Of a DNA stretch of 56,090 nucleotides, positions 45,256 through 53,725 are shown in pieces. How positions within the stretch are numbered: position 1 is the first letter of the stretch; each line of letters starts with the position of its first letter. Position numbers and translations under genes: made by a program. The stretch comes from Candidatus Scalindua sp. (GTDB lineage: Bacteria > Planctomycetota > Brocadiia > Brocadiales > Scalinduaceae). The stretch covers positions 1 to 56,090 of the forward strand of contig JAIQZR010000194.1 in the NCBI GenBank assembly GCA_021777035.1, in the 5' to 3' direction. Below the pieces are notes generated by a model. The model was given only the letters and a program-made list of their open reading frames with translations, was not told the origin of the DNA and did no database searches.

Positions 45256-45298
45256 AAAGGGGATAGATTTATTTTGATAAAATAAATCTATCCCCTTT
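45256..45298. repeat. Perfect 20-bp hairpin with 3-nt loop
   Basis: 45256-45275 (AAAGGGGATAGATTTATTTT) is the exact complement of 45279-45298, with loop GAT. The hairpin could act as a bidirectional terminator, since both ends are T- or A-rich. The word AGGGGATAGATTTATTTT is also the type found in small MITE-like or REP-like repeats. Confidence 0.8.
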
Positions 45299-45504
45299 TC
45301 CTCAAGACAACCCTGTGAGCATGGAAGGCTCCCCTGTAGACAGCCAACAGAGCCGACACTTTTTGCCCTCTAAAGGGTTTGCCACTCTTCTATCGCAATT
45401 ATTCTGCCAACTTTTTGTTCAACTTGCCTAATTAATTTTTTTAGTTGAGGAACTGAAAATTCTTCAACTTTTTAATGAATAATCTTCTTTTACATGGAGA
45501 CCAT
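45299..45504. other. Region where a hicA gene would be expected
   Basis: About 200 bases behind the hicB stop codon on the minus strand. A hicA toxin gene is not readable in any frame here, so the hicB gene appears to be an orphan. Reading the minus strand from 45504 gives no known pattern. Confidence 0.35.
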
Positions 45505-45753
45505 TTACTCATTAACTAATTTTTTTTTGGGGTTCAAGTCTAAATTTTCTATAACTGGAAGTTCATGGCCATGCCTTAGACCTATTACAATCCAACCCTC
45601 AAGAGTTGATTTTAGTTCTCTTTGACATTCATAAAGAGTTTTACCAAATGCTAATGTCCCAAGACACTCTGGAATCTCTCCACTGTAAGTTCCATCCTTT
45701 AATTTTTCATAAAATGCTCTTTCCATTGCTTTCTCAATGTATTCTGAAATCAT
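45505..45753 (-). CDS. HicB family antitoxin-like protein
   Basis: 82 aa of the UPF0150/HicB fold: DGTYSGEIPECLGTLAFGKT, LYECQRELKSTLEGWIVIGL and HGHELPVIE match the HicB core (short strands plus helix). It lacks the C-terminal DNA-binding domain of classical HicB. AGAGGA stands before the ATG. No hicA is seen next to it; instead a truncated ParE-like gene lies upstream. Confidence 0.8.
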   Translation of the reverse strand: MISEYIEKAMERAFYEKLKDGTYSGEIPECLGTLAFGKTLYECQRELKSTLEGWIVIGLRHGHELPVIENLDLNPKKKLVNE

Positions 45754-45782
45754 TTTATCCTCTGAAAATACCCATATTGAAT

Positions 45783-45887
45783 TTAATAATAAGCTTGAGC
45801 ATAAAACACAGAATCTCTTTCTATGTATTCTGTGATTGACTCAAGATCTTCAACTGCTTCTGGAGACCAGACTACTTTGAAGTCCAT
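45783..45887 (-). pseudogene. Truncated ParE/RelE-like toxin gene
   Basis: 34 codons starting MDFKVVWSPEAVEDLESITE and ending YAQAYY before TAA. This is the N-terminal third of a ParE/RelE toxin (pattern VxWSPEAVEDLExIAEYI). The start overlaps the end of the antitoxin gene by 16 nt, as in intact pairs. The remaining two thirds are missing, and hicB follows 30 nt on, so the toxin has been lost or replaced. Confidence 0.75.
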
Positions 45888-46060
45888 TTGCTAAATCTCT
45901 TTTCAACTTCCTCTTGTTCTATGATACCTTCTTTTTCTGCACGCTCTATCCCTCTCCGGACTTTTTCAGCTACATATAAGTGGTACTGGATGTCTTCAAG
46001 CGTACAGTCATCCGGAAGCTTTTTAAGCAACGATCTAACGTCCTCTTTTGCTGTATTCAT
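45872..46060 (-). CDS. Antitoxin of a ParE/RelE-type pair
   Basis: 62 aa, charged and helical: KLPDDCTLEDIQYHLYVAEK, then RRGIERAEKEGIIEQEEVEK and RFSKW. This is the pattern of small addiction-module antitoxins paired with RelE/ParE. The toxin gene starts inside its 3' end but is cut short, so the antitoxin is probably orphaned. Confidence 0.8.
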   Translation of the reverse strand: MNTAKEDVRSLLKKLPDDCTLEDIQYHLYVAEKVRRGIERAEKEGIIEQEEVEKRFSKWTSK

Positions 46061-46211
46061 AAATACTCCATATTCCGTTTATGTACATAACAAATTAAAA
46101 GGATAAAGTCACAAAGCCGAAAGTCTTGAAGCGGCATAATAAAGATACGAATTGTTAAAGTCAAGAAAATACGCTATCGAAAGATATGTATTATCGTATT
46201 CAGCAGGGATT

Positions 46212-48422
46212 CTACCTATCAAAAAAACTCTTAACATCTGTTATGTCAGAAACTTTTTTACAGTCCGGAAGTGAGTTTAAAAAGTACTTGCCGTAGAACT
46301 TGCTCTTAATGCGGGGGTCCAGGATTGCAACAACACCCGTGTCAGTTGTTGACCTGATCAAACGGCCAAATCCCTGCCGCAGCAGTGTGATTGCCTGTGG
46401 TACCTGGTAGAACATAAATGGATTTTTGTTCTGGGATTTCAGCAGTTCCATTCTTGCTTCAATTATCGGATCATCAGGGACGGCAAAGGGTAATCTGGTT
46501 ATTATTACACTCTTCAGGGCTTCGCCGGGCACATCAACTCCCTGCCAGAATGTGGCGGTGCCAAAGAGGACTGGTTTATGACTGGTCTTAAACTCTTCAA
46601 TCAACAGGTATCTTGGCTTATCCCCCTGTTTGAAAAGAGTAAAATCATCCAGATCTTCTTGAATCTTTTCGTATACACTATTAAGCATCTTGAAACTCGT
46701 AAAGAGAATAAAAGCTCTTCCCTGTGAATGATTGATAATCTCCTCTATATGTTTAATAATGCTATTTTCGAATTGATCAGGTTGCTGATTCGGATCCGGT
46801 ATATTATCAGGGATGTATATGAGTGCATTTTCAGCAAAGTTAAATGGAGATCCTATCGCTTTTTCACTATAATCGTCTCCGCTTGTTACGCAAGGATCAA
46901 ATCCGTCCTGTTGTAAAGAGATAGTCGGCTTTCCCGTGTCTGGTTGAGCGCAGACGGGTATTCCCAGCCGTCCCTTTATGTACTTGAAACTTCCGTTTAT
47001 AGAAAGTGTGGCTGAAGTAAGGATTACGGGCCTGGTATTGCCAAATATCTGTTTCTCAAATTCCACGGCAATATTTATTGGCGCTGCACGCAATGAACAT
47101 TTTGCCTGCCTGTTCGTACCTGAACGCAGGCTGGTGTCCAGCGTATTTGTTAGTTGCAGTATATTTGAAAAATTGTCATATTTCGATTTTTTCTTCTCAA
47201 TCTCTATCCAATAGACGTACTCTGCCAGATCCTGTTTTATAATAGTAGCAATATTATTGTTAATTTCGCTGCACCTATTTGCAAATGCATGAATCTCCAG
47301 CCTGCCCTCATCTGTTTTAACCTGTTTCGACAGAGACTCCAGCAGATCGAAAAGGCCAGATAATGGCTTATTAAGATAGTTGTTAATGGTACTCTTTTCT
47401 CTAATCCTGGTGGTTTTATTACCGGTACCGTACTTTTCGATAATCTCTGAGAAGAAAAGATCGCTGGCAGAGCCGGCTTCTTTCAGCAGCCTTTCACTAT
47501 TGTTCATGATATCCATTTGTTTGGCCTGGTCAGATGAGCCGGATGAATCAAAAAGCCTTGTTATCAAGCCCTTCCCTGTTTTAGGGTTCAGGATAGAGTC
47601 GAGCATATATTTAATCCTGAAGTTTGAAATTTCTATACCGAAGTAACTGGTAGCTATATCTTCCAGTGTATGGGCTTCATCAAAAACGACGGCATCAAAA
47701 TCCGGTAAGACCCGTCCGTCATTTGCCAGGTTAGCAAAAAAAAGGTGATGATTTGTGACCAGTATTTGTGCCTTATACTCTTTTCTACGTGCCTTGTTGT
47801 AATAGCATTCGTCTTTATAAGTACATTGTTTGCCAAAGCAGAGATCCGACTCTCTACAGATCTTGCTCCATACTGATTGTGAAGGCTCAAAGTCCAGTTC
47901 TGATCGCAGTCCCCTCCTGGCTTCTGCTTCCCACTGGATGATATTTTGAAACTCACTGAGTTCCTTTTTCATGTTGAAAACACCGTGCATCTGCGCCTGG
48001 TGAAACCTCCTGAGACATAAATAATTCTGTCCACCTACACATAGAGCATACGAAAAGTCAAATATGCCTGTCTGTCCGGATCCAGGAGTAGGGTCATTAT
48101 CTCTTACATCTGCAAAAGCATCAACATACTTCAGGGCGTTACGAAGGAATGGGAGGTCTTTTTTTATTAATTGTTCCTGTAGTGTCTTGGTGTGCGTTGA
48201 GATGATGACCTTTTTGTTGTTTTTAACACTCCAGAATATAAACGGAATAAGATATGCCATACTTTTACCCACTCCGGTACCGGCTTCAACGATAAGATGC
48301 TTGTTCTCTCCTATGGCTTTTTCAATTGCAATGGCCATCTCCAATTGCTGTGGCCTCAACTCGTAAGAGCCTAATTTCTTTGCGATAACTCCGTTTTCAC
48401 CCAGTACGTCTTCGATCAACAT
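46212..48422 (-). CDS. dinG: DinG-family ATP-dependent helicase
   Basis: XPD/Rad3-like 5'-3' helicase. 736 aa from ATG 48422. Seen: Walker A VEAGTGVGKSMAYLIP, an Fe-S Cys set (SDLCFGKQCTYKDECYY), DEAH box VVFDEAHTLED, TSATLS and VLFGTATFWQGVDVPGEAL, then RQGFGRLIRS. It likely unwinds R-loops or damaged forks. The frame is open to 48494, but the ATG fits the family. Confidence 0.9.
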   Translation of the reverse strand: MLIEDVLGENGVIAKKLGSYELRPQQLEMAIAIEKAIGENKHLIVEAGTGVGKSMAYLIPFIFWSVKNNKKVIISTHTKTLQEQLIKKDLPFLRNALKYVDAFADVRDNDPTPGSGQTGIFDFSYALCVGGQNYLCLRRFHQAQMHGVFNMKKELSEFQNIIQWEAEARRGLRSELDFEPSQSVWSKICRESDLCFGKQCTYKDECYYNKARRKEYKAQILVTNHHLFFANLANDGRVLPDFDAVVFDEAHTLEDIATSYFGIEISNFRIKYMLDSILNPKTGKGLITRLFDSSGSSDQAKQMDIMNNSERLLKEAGSASDLFFSEIIEKYGTGNKTTRIREKSTINNYLNKPLSGLFDLLESLSKQVKTDEGRLEIHAFANRCSEINNNIATIIKQDLAEYVYWIEIEKKKSKYDNFSNILQLTNTLDTSLRSGTNRQAKCSLRAAPINIAVEFEKQIFGNTRPVILTSATLSINGSFKYIKGRLGIPVCAQPDTGKPTISLQQDGFDPCVTSGDDYSEKAIGSPFNFAENALIYIPDNIPDPNQQPDQFENSIIKHIEEIINHSQGRAFILFTSFKMLNSVYEKIQEDLDDFTLFKQGDKPRYLLIEEFKTSHKPVLFGTATFWQGVDVPGEALKSVIITRLPFAVPDDPIIEARMELLKSQNKNPFMFYQVPQAITLLRQGFGRLIRSTTDTGVVAILDPRIKSKFYGKYFLNSLPDCKKVSDITDVKSFFDR

Positions 48423-48566
48423 GGTCTCAGGATAAATCAATTTCTTTGGCCTTGCAAATCCTTTTTGATAATATATAATTTTTGCTCGAAGCAAAATCTG
48501 GTTGGAGTCTTATGCTCAAGTTAATAAATTGAAATATAAGATCGGTTACGTTAATAAAAAGGGGCG

Positions 48567-48905
48567 ATGTCCATGGATGATAGATTGGAAGAGCTTGAAG
48601 TAGATGCGCGTAAATTAGTCGAAGATTATGTGGCAACAAGTCCTTATGAACTGAACCCGGATTCTAAACATGTAGATAAGATTATCAAGAGCCTTGCAAA
48701 GAAGAAACTGAATAAAGGGTTTTATTACTGTCCATGCAGAATGCTGTCTGACGACAAAGAGACGGACGCAAAGATTATCTGTCCATGTGAATACCACAAA
48801 GAAGAAATAGAAAAAGACGGCATATGCAGTTGCGATCTCTTTGTCGGCCCTGATTACAAACCTGCCTCAGCAGTTAAACACGGTCTGTGCAGAGAAATCC
48901 GGTAA
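48567..48905 (+). CDS. ftrB: Ferredoxin-thioredoxin reductase catalytic subunit (FTR beta)
   Basis: 112 aa with Cys residues at 55, 57, 72, 74, 87 and 89: FYYCPCRML, IICPCEYH and GICSCDLF. Six of these form the [4Fe-4S] cluster plus active disulfide of FTR, which passes ferredoxin electrons to thioredoxin. In non-phototrophs it works with anaerobic ferredoxin. The variable subunit is not seen here. A thioredoxin-like gene follows on the opposite strand. Confidence 0.92.
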   Translation: MSMDDRLEELEVDARKLVEDYVATSPYELNPDSKHVDKIIKSLAKKKLNKGFYYCPCRMLSDDKETDAKIICPCEYHKEEIEKDGICSCDLFVGPDYKPASAVKHGLCREIR

Positions 48906-48950
48906 AGATGACAGTTTTGGAATACATGGCGACAATGAACGGCCTTTCTA

Positions 48951-49892
48951 TTAATACCCGGATTTCTTCTCTTCTCTAACAATCAATGTTGTCACGACTT
49001 GAGTAATCTTTTCATTTTTACTTCCAATGTATTGAACCCTGCCCTGTCGATCCAACACAAATGTTATAGGTATATTACGTACATCATACAATTTAGACAT
49101 CATACCCTTATAACGCATACCTTCAAATATTTGAGGCCATTCGATATTATTTTGCAGTACAACACCTTTTAAATCATCAATCTCATCGTCACGGCTGATC
49201 CCAATAAATTGAACATCAGGGCCTTTGAATTTTCTGTACAACCCTTTTATCTCAGGAAGTTTTTCCAGACATTGATCATTCCACGATGCCCAGAAGTGCA
49301 TGATAATGATTTTACCTTCAAATTGCGACAGGCTTATTGGATTTCCGTTAGAATCTTCGGTATGAAAATCCGGCGCTGACATTCCCAGCCTCATTGTACC
49401 TCCCAATGCTTTTCCGAAGGCGTTTGCCGCGCCTGGCTCAATGATCCTTAAATCTGCTATAACATCTTTTGCCTTGTCGATATTACCAGTTCCTATTAGA
49501 GCCTGTGCCTTAAAATATAATAGCCGTGCCTTGAAGTTTTGATCGATTTCATTCTGAAAACTCAACACATCATCAAAATAAGCGATGGCTTCATCAAAGT
49601 TTCTTAGTATGTTATGGGTAGCACCGATATAAAAAGTTGCTTCCAGCGCCTCCTCTGTACCGGCAAACATGTCTATTATTACCTGAAGTTCGTTCAGGGC
49701 ACCTTCATAGAATTTTTTGGCGTCCTCCGGCTTCATCTTTGAGTAGACACTAAGGTTTTTTCTGATTGTGGTCAATTCTATTGCCGCATCTGCATCCTGC
49801 CTCAATGCCCCCATTGCGTTATTGTTAAACGTCAGACAAAGTGAAAAGAACATAATTACTACGATTGAAATTAAAAATTTCTCTTTTTTCAT
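48951..49892 (-). CDS. Exported TPR plus TlpA-like thioredoxin-fold protein with one active-site Cys
   Basis: 313 aa: signal peptide (about 1-28), TPR-like helices (about 55-155), then an AhpC/TlpA-type thioredoxin fold starting GMSAPDFHTEDSNGNPISLS. The active-site loop reads FWASWNDQCLEKLP, so the first Cys of WCxxC is Asn (residue 205) and only Cys208 remains; it cannot make the usual disulfide. RBS AAGGAA precedes the ATG; the ORF start at 49946 is not needed. Confidence 0.75.
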   Translation of the reverse strand: MKKEKFLISIVVIMFFSLCLTFNNNAMGALRQDADAAIELTTIRKNLSVYSKMKPEDAKKFYEGALNELQVIIDMFAGTEEALEATFYIGATHNILRNFDEAIAYFDDVLSFQNEIDQNFKARLLYFKAQALIGTGNIDKAKDVIADLRIIEPGAANAFGKALGGTMRLGMSAPDFHTEDSNGNPISLSQFEGKIIIMHFWASWNDQCLEKLPEIKGLYRKFKGPDVQFIGISRDDEIDDLKGVVLQNNIEWPQIFEGMRYKGMMSKLYDVRNIPITFVLDRQGRVQYIGSKNEKITQVVTTLIVREEKKSGY

Positions 49893-50091
49893 GGATATAT
49901 TTCCTTTATGTAATGAATTTATAGCAATCGATTTGAAGTAATACATTTAAACATACTATTTCACAGAAGCAAAGTATATTTTAACCTTACGGTATTTTGC
50001 TCACCCGTGGTTTACGTCTCTCCTCAATTGACCGAAGGTGCCTGTTTAACCTGTAACCTGTAACCTGTAACACGAAACCGGAAACATCGTC

Positions 50092-50868
50092 TTAACTACC
50101 AAACAGTTCTTTTATCTTTTGGGAAATGTTTCTACTACGCATTAGCGTTTCACCTATCAGAATTGCATCAATACCGGCTTCTTCAAGGACAAGGACATCT
50201 GCCCTTGTCTTGATCCCACTTTCGCTTACAACAATCTTGTCTTCAGGGATCCGGTGATGAAGTTGAAGTGTAGTTTCAAGGTTGGTCTCAAACGTGTCAA
50301 GGTTTCTATTGTTGATGCCGATAATTGCAGCCTCTGTCTCCAATACCTTCTCCAGTTCGTCATTATCATGCACCTCAACCAGGCATTCCATTCCCAACTC
50401 CTGGGAAAGGGTGAGGAATGCATCAATCTTTTCCTTAGTAAGAATCCTGGCAATCAGCAAAACCAGATCAGCACCGGCAACCCTTGCTTCGTATATCTGG
50501 TACGGATCAATGATAAAATCTTTTCTGAGGACAGGCAGCCTGACTGTTTCTTTAATCTCAGAAAGATACTTCAAATCTCCCTTAAAAAACTCTTTATCGG
50601 TCAGTACGGATATTGCAGAAGCACCACCAGCCTCATATTCCTTTGCGATATCAATATAATTGAAATCTTCCCTAATTATCCCGGCTGAAGGCGACGCCTT
50701 CTTGATCTCGGCAATAAATTTGATTCTTTTCTCTCTTTTCAATACCTTCCCGGACTTAACCGCTTCCGGAACATCTCTACATCTCTCTTTCAAAGATCCA
50801 ATTGAGACAAGTCCTTTATTCTCAGCAACCTCTTTTAGTTTGTACGCATGAATTTTATCTAATATCAT
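50092..50868 (-). CDS. trpC: Indole-3-glycerol-phosphate synthase
   Basis: Tryptophan synthesis, ring closure of CdRP. TIM barrel of 258 aa with FIAEIKKASPSAGIIREDF, SVLTDKEFFKGDLKYLSEIK, PVLRKDFIIDPYQIYEA and GINNRNLDTFE plus VVSESGIKTRADV. No other trp gene is adjacent. The 145 bases on its 3' side contain a CCTGTAA repeat (about 50050-50070). Confidence 0.96.
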   Translation of the reverse strand: MILDKIHAYKLKEVAENKGLVSIGSLKERCRDVPEAVKSGKVLKREKRIKFIAEIKKASPSAGIIREDFNYIDIAKEYEAGGASAISVLTDKEFFKGDLKYLSEIKETVRLPVLRKDFIIDPYQIYEARVAGADLVLLIARILTKEKIDAFLTLSQELGMECLVEVHDNDELEKVLETEAAIIGINNRNLDTFETNLETTLQLHHRIPEDKIVVSESGIKTRADVLVLEEAGIDAILIGETLMRSRNISQKIKELFGS

Positions 50869-50978
50869 GATTTAGCTCCTTTTCAGTCAAGTATTTAAAA
50901 ACTATTGATTAAAGAATCCTTTTGTATTAGAATCGGCTCTAATTTTATCTTAAATTTTATAAATAGTAAGGGTAAAAA

Positions 50979-52118
50979 ATGAAGAAGACCTATTTGTTCA
51001 CACCGGGCCCCACTCAGATACCGCCAGAGGTAGTTCTGGCAGAAGCAAGCCCGATGATTCACCACAGAACTTCTGAATTTTCAGACATATTTGCAAGAGT
51101 GTCGGAAGATTTAAAATATATTTTTCAGACTAAGGATGGCGAGGTGTTTACGTTTGCCTCTTCCGGTACAGGCGGAATGGAGGCGTGTGTGGTTAATTCC
51201 GTTTCTCGTGGAGATAAAGCCATTGTGATAAGTGGCGGTAAATTTGGAGAAAGATGGGCGCAGATTTGCGAAACCTATGGTGTAAACGTGGTAAGGATTG
51301 ATGTAGAAAACGGAAAAGCTGTAAAACTAGAAGAGCTGGAAGAAACTATAAAAAAGGAAGAGGATGTAAAGGCAGTATTCACTACATTAAGCGAAACTTC
51401 AACCGGTGTCGTCCATGATATTGAGGCAATAGCGAAGATCGTTAAAGGTAATAATTTGCTGTTGGTGGTAGATGGCATTTCAGGGATCGGCGTCCAACCG
51501 TTCAAGATGGATGACTGGGGCGTTGACATTGCTGTTACCGGTTCTCAAAAGGGATTTATGCTGCCTCCAGGGCTGGCATTTGTGTGTGTCGCGAAGAGTG
51601 CGTGGGAATCAATAGAGAGGTCCGATTTACCAAAGTACTACTGGAATTTTAAGAAGATGCAAAAGGCGCTAAGCAACAAGACTACAGCATATACACCTGC
51701 AATCTCTCTCATAATGGCAGCGGGCAAATCTATTGAAATGATCAAGAGTGAGGGTATTGAAAATGTATGGTCCAGGCATGCGAGACTGGCTAATGCAACA
51801 AGAGAAGGAATCAAGGCACTGGGACTTGAACTCTTTGCAGGTGGTGACTCAGGAAATGTCCTGACATCTGTAAAGATCCCGGAAGGAGTAAAATTTGATG
51901 CCGGTATTAAAAAGTTACGCGATGAAACAGGAGTAACAATAGCCGGCGGCCAGGACGAATTAAAAGGCAAGATGTTCAGGGTCGGACATATGGGTTATGT
52001 TAACGAATTTGACATAATCCTGGCAATCTCAGCAGTTGAGAAAATCCTGCATGAAAATGGCTATAAAGTAGAATTAGGTAAGGGAATTTCCAAGGTACAG
52101 GAAATCCTTGTAGGTTGA
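50979..52118 (+). CDS. Class V aminotransferase (alanine/serine-glyoxylate type)
   Basis: 379-aa PLP enzyme: LFTPGPTQIPPEVVLAE at the N-terminus, SSGTGGMEACV (cofactor phosphate site), VVDGISGIG and the PLP-lysine loop TGSQKGFMLPPGLAF with Lys191. It belongs to the group of serine-glyoxylate, alanine-glyoxylate or phosphoserine-related transaminases; substrate not decidable. Its last 40-89 bases recur at 52780-52868 and 55262-55301, giving three 3' ends for one gene. Confidence 0.9.
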   Translation: MKKTYLFTPGPTQIPPEVVLAEASPMIHHRTSEFSDIFARVSEDLKYIFQTKDGEVFTFASSGTGGMEACVVNSVSRGDKAIVISGGKFGERWAQICETYGVNVVRIDVENGKAVKLEELEETIKKEEDVKAVFTTLSETSTGVVHDIEAIAKIVKGNNLLLVVDGISGIGVQPFKMDDWGVDIAVTGSQKGFMLPPGLAFVCVAKSAWESIERSDLPKYYWNFKKMQKALSNKTTAYTPAISLIMAAGKSIEMIKSEGIENVWSRHARLANATREGIKALGLELFAGGDSGNVLTSVKIPEGVKFDAGIKKLRDETGVTIAGGQDELKGKMFRVGHMGYVNEFDIILAISAVEKILHENGYKVELGKGISKVQEILVG

Positions 52119-52371
52119 GTATGGTCGTTTAAGCGATAGCGAACCCATCTCATTTGTTTGTGCAAAAATTCCTTGAGGAGTCTATTAGATTGAAGGATTG
52201 GTTATTAATCTAAATAAGGTTTTCTGAACTGTATGAAATATCCCTCTAGTCTCCATGCTAAACAGGGAGCCTATTCGTGAGTCATTGACGCTTTATTGCT
52301 GTCGGTTAAAATGGATGTATTATTGAAAAAGTTGCACGGATAACGATAACATATATTAGTGGGCAATTATA
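52119..52371. other. Region between the aminotransferase and hicB, no gene
   Basis: About 250 AT-rich bases, start of the accessory island. No ORF, terminator hairpin with T-run or repeat that I can name. The piece behind the stop shares only GT(A) with the sequence behind the two displaced tail copies. Confidence 0.35.
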
Positions 52372-52641
52372 ATGGAAAAATATTTTGTGGTCATGTATAA
52401 AACCAAGACTGGCTTTTCAGCCCATTCACCCGATGTAATGGGCTGCATAGCTACCGGAAGTACGGTCGAAGAAACGAAGATTAAAACAAAGGCTGCTATG
52501 GAATTTCATTTTGATGGCATGCTCGAAGATGGCGAAGAGATGCCGAAACCCCAACCTGTTGCCAACTATCTTAATGAGTTTGGTAATGCCGATTACTTTA
52601 CTTATGTCGAGATTTCTACCAATGCAGTGGCAACGGCATGA
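52372..52641 (+). CDS. HicB family antitoxin-like protein
   Basis: 89 aa with VVMYKTKTGFSAHSPDVMGC, ATGSTVEETKIKTKAAMEFH and FDGMLEDGEEMPKPQP, the HicB core fold. No hicA gene is adjacent and no DNA-binding tail is present. It is the only intact gene between the real aminotransferase tail and displaced tail B, so it is the likely cargo of that segment. Confidence 0.85.
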   Translation: MEKYFVVMYKTKTGFSAHSPDVMGCIATGSTVEETKIKTKAAMEFHFDGMLEDGEEMPKPQPVANYLNEFGNADYFTYVEISTNAVATA

Positions 52642-52683
52642 TTACCACTCCTTTAAAATAACAGTTTTTTTTGAAAAGCTAAG

Positions 52684-52760
52684 TGGAATACGTAATCGGG
52701 ATTTAAGATGTAGAAAAGGCGGAAAGCCAAACAACAAGGAGAGATAAAACATGGGGGTTG
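52684..52760 (+). repeat. About 77-bp repeat, copy 1 (second copy 53726-53803)
   Basis: The stretch beginning TGGAATACGTAATCGGGATT and containing GAAAGCC and AAGGAGAGATAA recurs at 53726-53803 with roughly 80 % identity by eye. The second copy continues directly into the intact higA 3' side. In copy 1 the continuation is interrupted by tail copy B, after which the higA-side sequence resumes at 52876. Confidence 0.7.
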
Positions 52761-52892
52761 TCCCTTCTGGTTCATGTCCGCAGTTGAGAAAATCCTGCAT
52801 GAAAACGGTTATAAAGTAGAATTAGGTAAGGGAATTTCCAGGGTACAGGAAATTCTGGTAGGTTGAGTAATCACAGTCCCTTGATTCATGTC
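52760..52892 (+). repeat. Imperfect 17-19-nt direct repeat bracketing tail copy B
   Basis: Left copy 52760-52778 (GTCCCTTCTGGTTCATGTC) and right copy 52876-52892 (GTCCCTTGATTCATGTC) flank the displaced aminotransferase tail. The uninterrupted version is at 53810-53826 (GTCCCTTGATTCGTGTC), which suggests that the tail was inserted with duplication of this sequence. Confidence 0.6.
52780..52868 (+). pseudogene. Displaced copy B of the aminotransferase 3' end
   Basis: 84 of 89 bases match the true gene end at 52032-52120, including the stop codon TGA. Of five differences four are synonymous (AAT/AAC, GGC/GGT, ATC/ATT, CTT/CTG) and one changes Lys to Arg. Only the last 28 codons or so are present. 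It lies about 660 nt behind the real end, beyond the hicB gene. Confidence 0.95.
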
Positions 52893-53049
52893 AAATCGCT
52901 GGTGCTAAAATCTTTACTTCTTTTATATCCTTAGCAAGCCTATACCGGCTAATACCCATTGGCTTTAAAAATTCCTCGATTAGGTGTCTGGCTCTATGGA
53001 TCATAATCAGTTTGCGTTCGGAAACTCGCTGAATGTTTTGTGGTAATTT
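52891..53049 (-). pseudogene. Chimeric higB-higA relic in one open frame
   Basis: One frame without stops reads LPQNIQRVSERKLIMIHRAR (middle of a HigB toxin), then without break IEEFLKPMGISRYRLAKDI (HigA residues about 15-33 of the intact gene at 53825) and KEVKILAPAI (the HigA C-terminus), then TGA. Two internal deletions have therefore joined toxin and antitoxin parts. No start codon is evident. It begins at the stop codon of mazF. Confidence 0.75.
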
Positions 53050-53374
53050 ATCTGGATAATCCTATTTGTACCCTTACTGCTTGTTCCACCTTTCGCATGT
53101 CTGAATTCGAAAGCTTTCCTTCAGAATTAATTAAGCGGGATTTGCTTACCGTTGTCAATTGATCTGCCATTGCCTTACGTTGTATTTCATTTAACATTAC
53201 ATACGCTTCGCTTGGATACAAACGATCAATATTACTTGTAAGTGGCACGACTTGAACTCTGTTTAAAAACTTGTTAGAAGCATCATTACTGATAATTACG
53301 GCTGGTCTTTTTTTGCGAATCTCACCACCAACTGAAGGGTCAAAGTTTACCCACCACACCTCACTTCGTTTCAT
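53048..53374 (-). CDS. mazF: MazF/PemK-type mRNA interferase toxin
   Basis: 108 aa from ATG 53374. Pattern [40 protein letters not shown] and [19 protein letters not shown] is the MazF fold; the conserved Arg and the Thr/Ser pocket of the RNA-cutting site (RPAVIIS, VPLTS) are intact. An ATG three codons earlier is possible; AGGGG suits the chosen one. The gene overlaps its antitoxin gene by 14 nt. Confidence 0.9.
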   Translation of the reverse strand: MKRSEVWWVNFDPSVGGEIRKKRPAVIISNDASNKFLNRVQVVPLTSNIDRLYPSEAYVMLNEIQRKAMADQLTTVSKSRLINSEGKLSNSDMRKVEQAVRVQIGLSR

Positions 53375-53591
53375 CACTAACATCCCCTATCATTGACTCT
53401 GACCATTCCAATGCTTCAGTTTCACGAACCTCGTCCTGTGCCATTTGTTTATAAGCGGCATGAAGATGTTGGTTGAAAACATGTGGACGAACTAATTCTT
53501 CAATAAATCTGCTTATATGTCCACGTCCTACTGTCTTGTGTAAACCGTTGTAAACCTTCTCGTCCAAAGTGATAGTTAATTTTTTTTGCAT
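53361..53591 (-). CDS. mazE: Ribbon-helix-helix antitoxin of the mazEF module
   Basis: 76 aa: N-terminal [20 protein letters not shown] is a ribbon-helix-helix DNA-binding start, [13 protein letters not shown] its second helix, and the acidic C-terminus ([16 protein letters not shown]) fits toxin binding. It precedes and overlaps mazF. A palindromic operator lies directly upstream, as expected for autoregulation. Confidence 0.85.
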   Translation of the reverse strand: MQKKLTITLDEKVYNGLHKTVGRGHISRFIEELVRPHVFNQHLHAAYKQMAQDEVRETEALEWSESMIGDVSDETK

Positions 53592-53611
53592 GGTATTATT
53601 CCTCCCCTTTT

Positions 53612-53640
53612 CTACTATACGTATAATACACGTATAGTAG
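53612..53640. promoter_or_regulatory. Palindromic operator of mazEF
   Basis: CTACTATACGT (53612-53622) and ACGTATAGTAG (53630-53640) are exact inverted copies separated by 7 nt (ATAATAC). The palindrome lies 21-49 bases upstream of the mazE start and spans TATAAT-like words, so binding there by MazE should block transcription. Confidence 0.75.
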
Positions 53641-53725
53641 GTTGTCTTAGAAGGATGTACAAGTAAATTTTATCAAAATTGAGCAATTCTTGATCAAAAA
53701 AGGGGCTATTGTTTAAAAACTAATT

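Noticed and set aside
52774..52865. Small ORF starting ATG-TCC-GCA made by tail copy B
   Set aside because: It would give a 28-aa peptide identical to an aminotransferase end; no ribosome site, and the ATG comes from the direct repeat. Better explained as a fragment.
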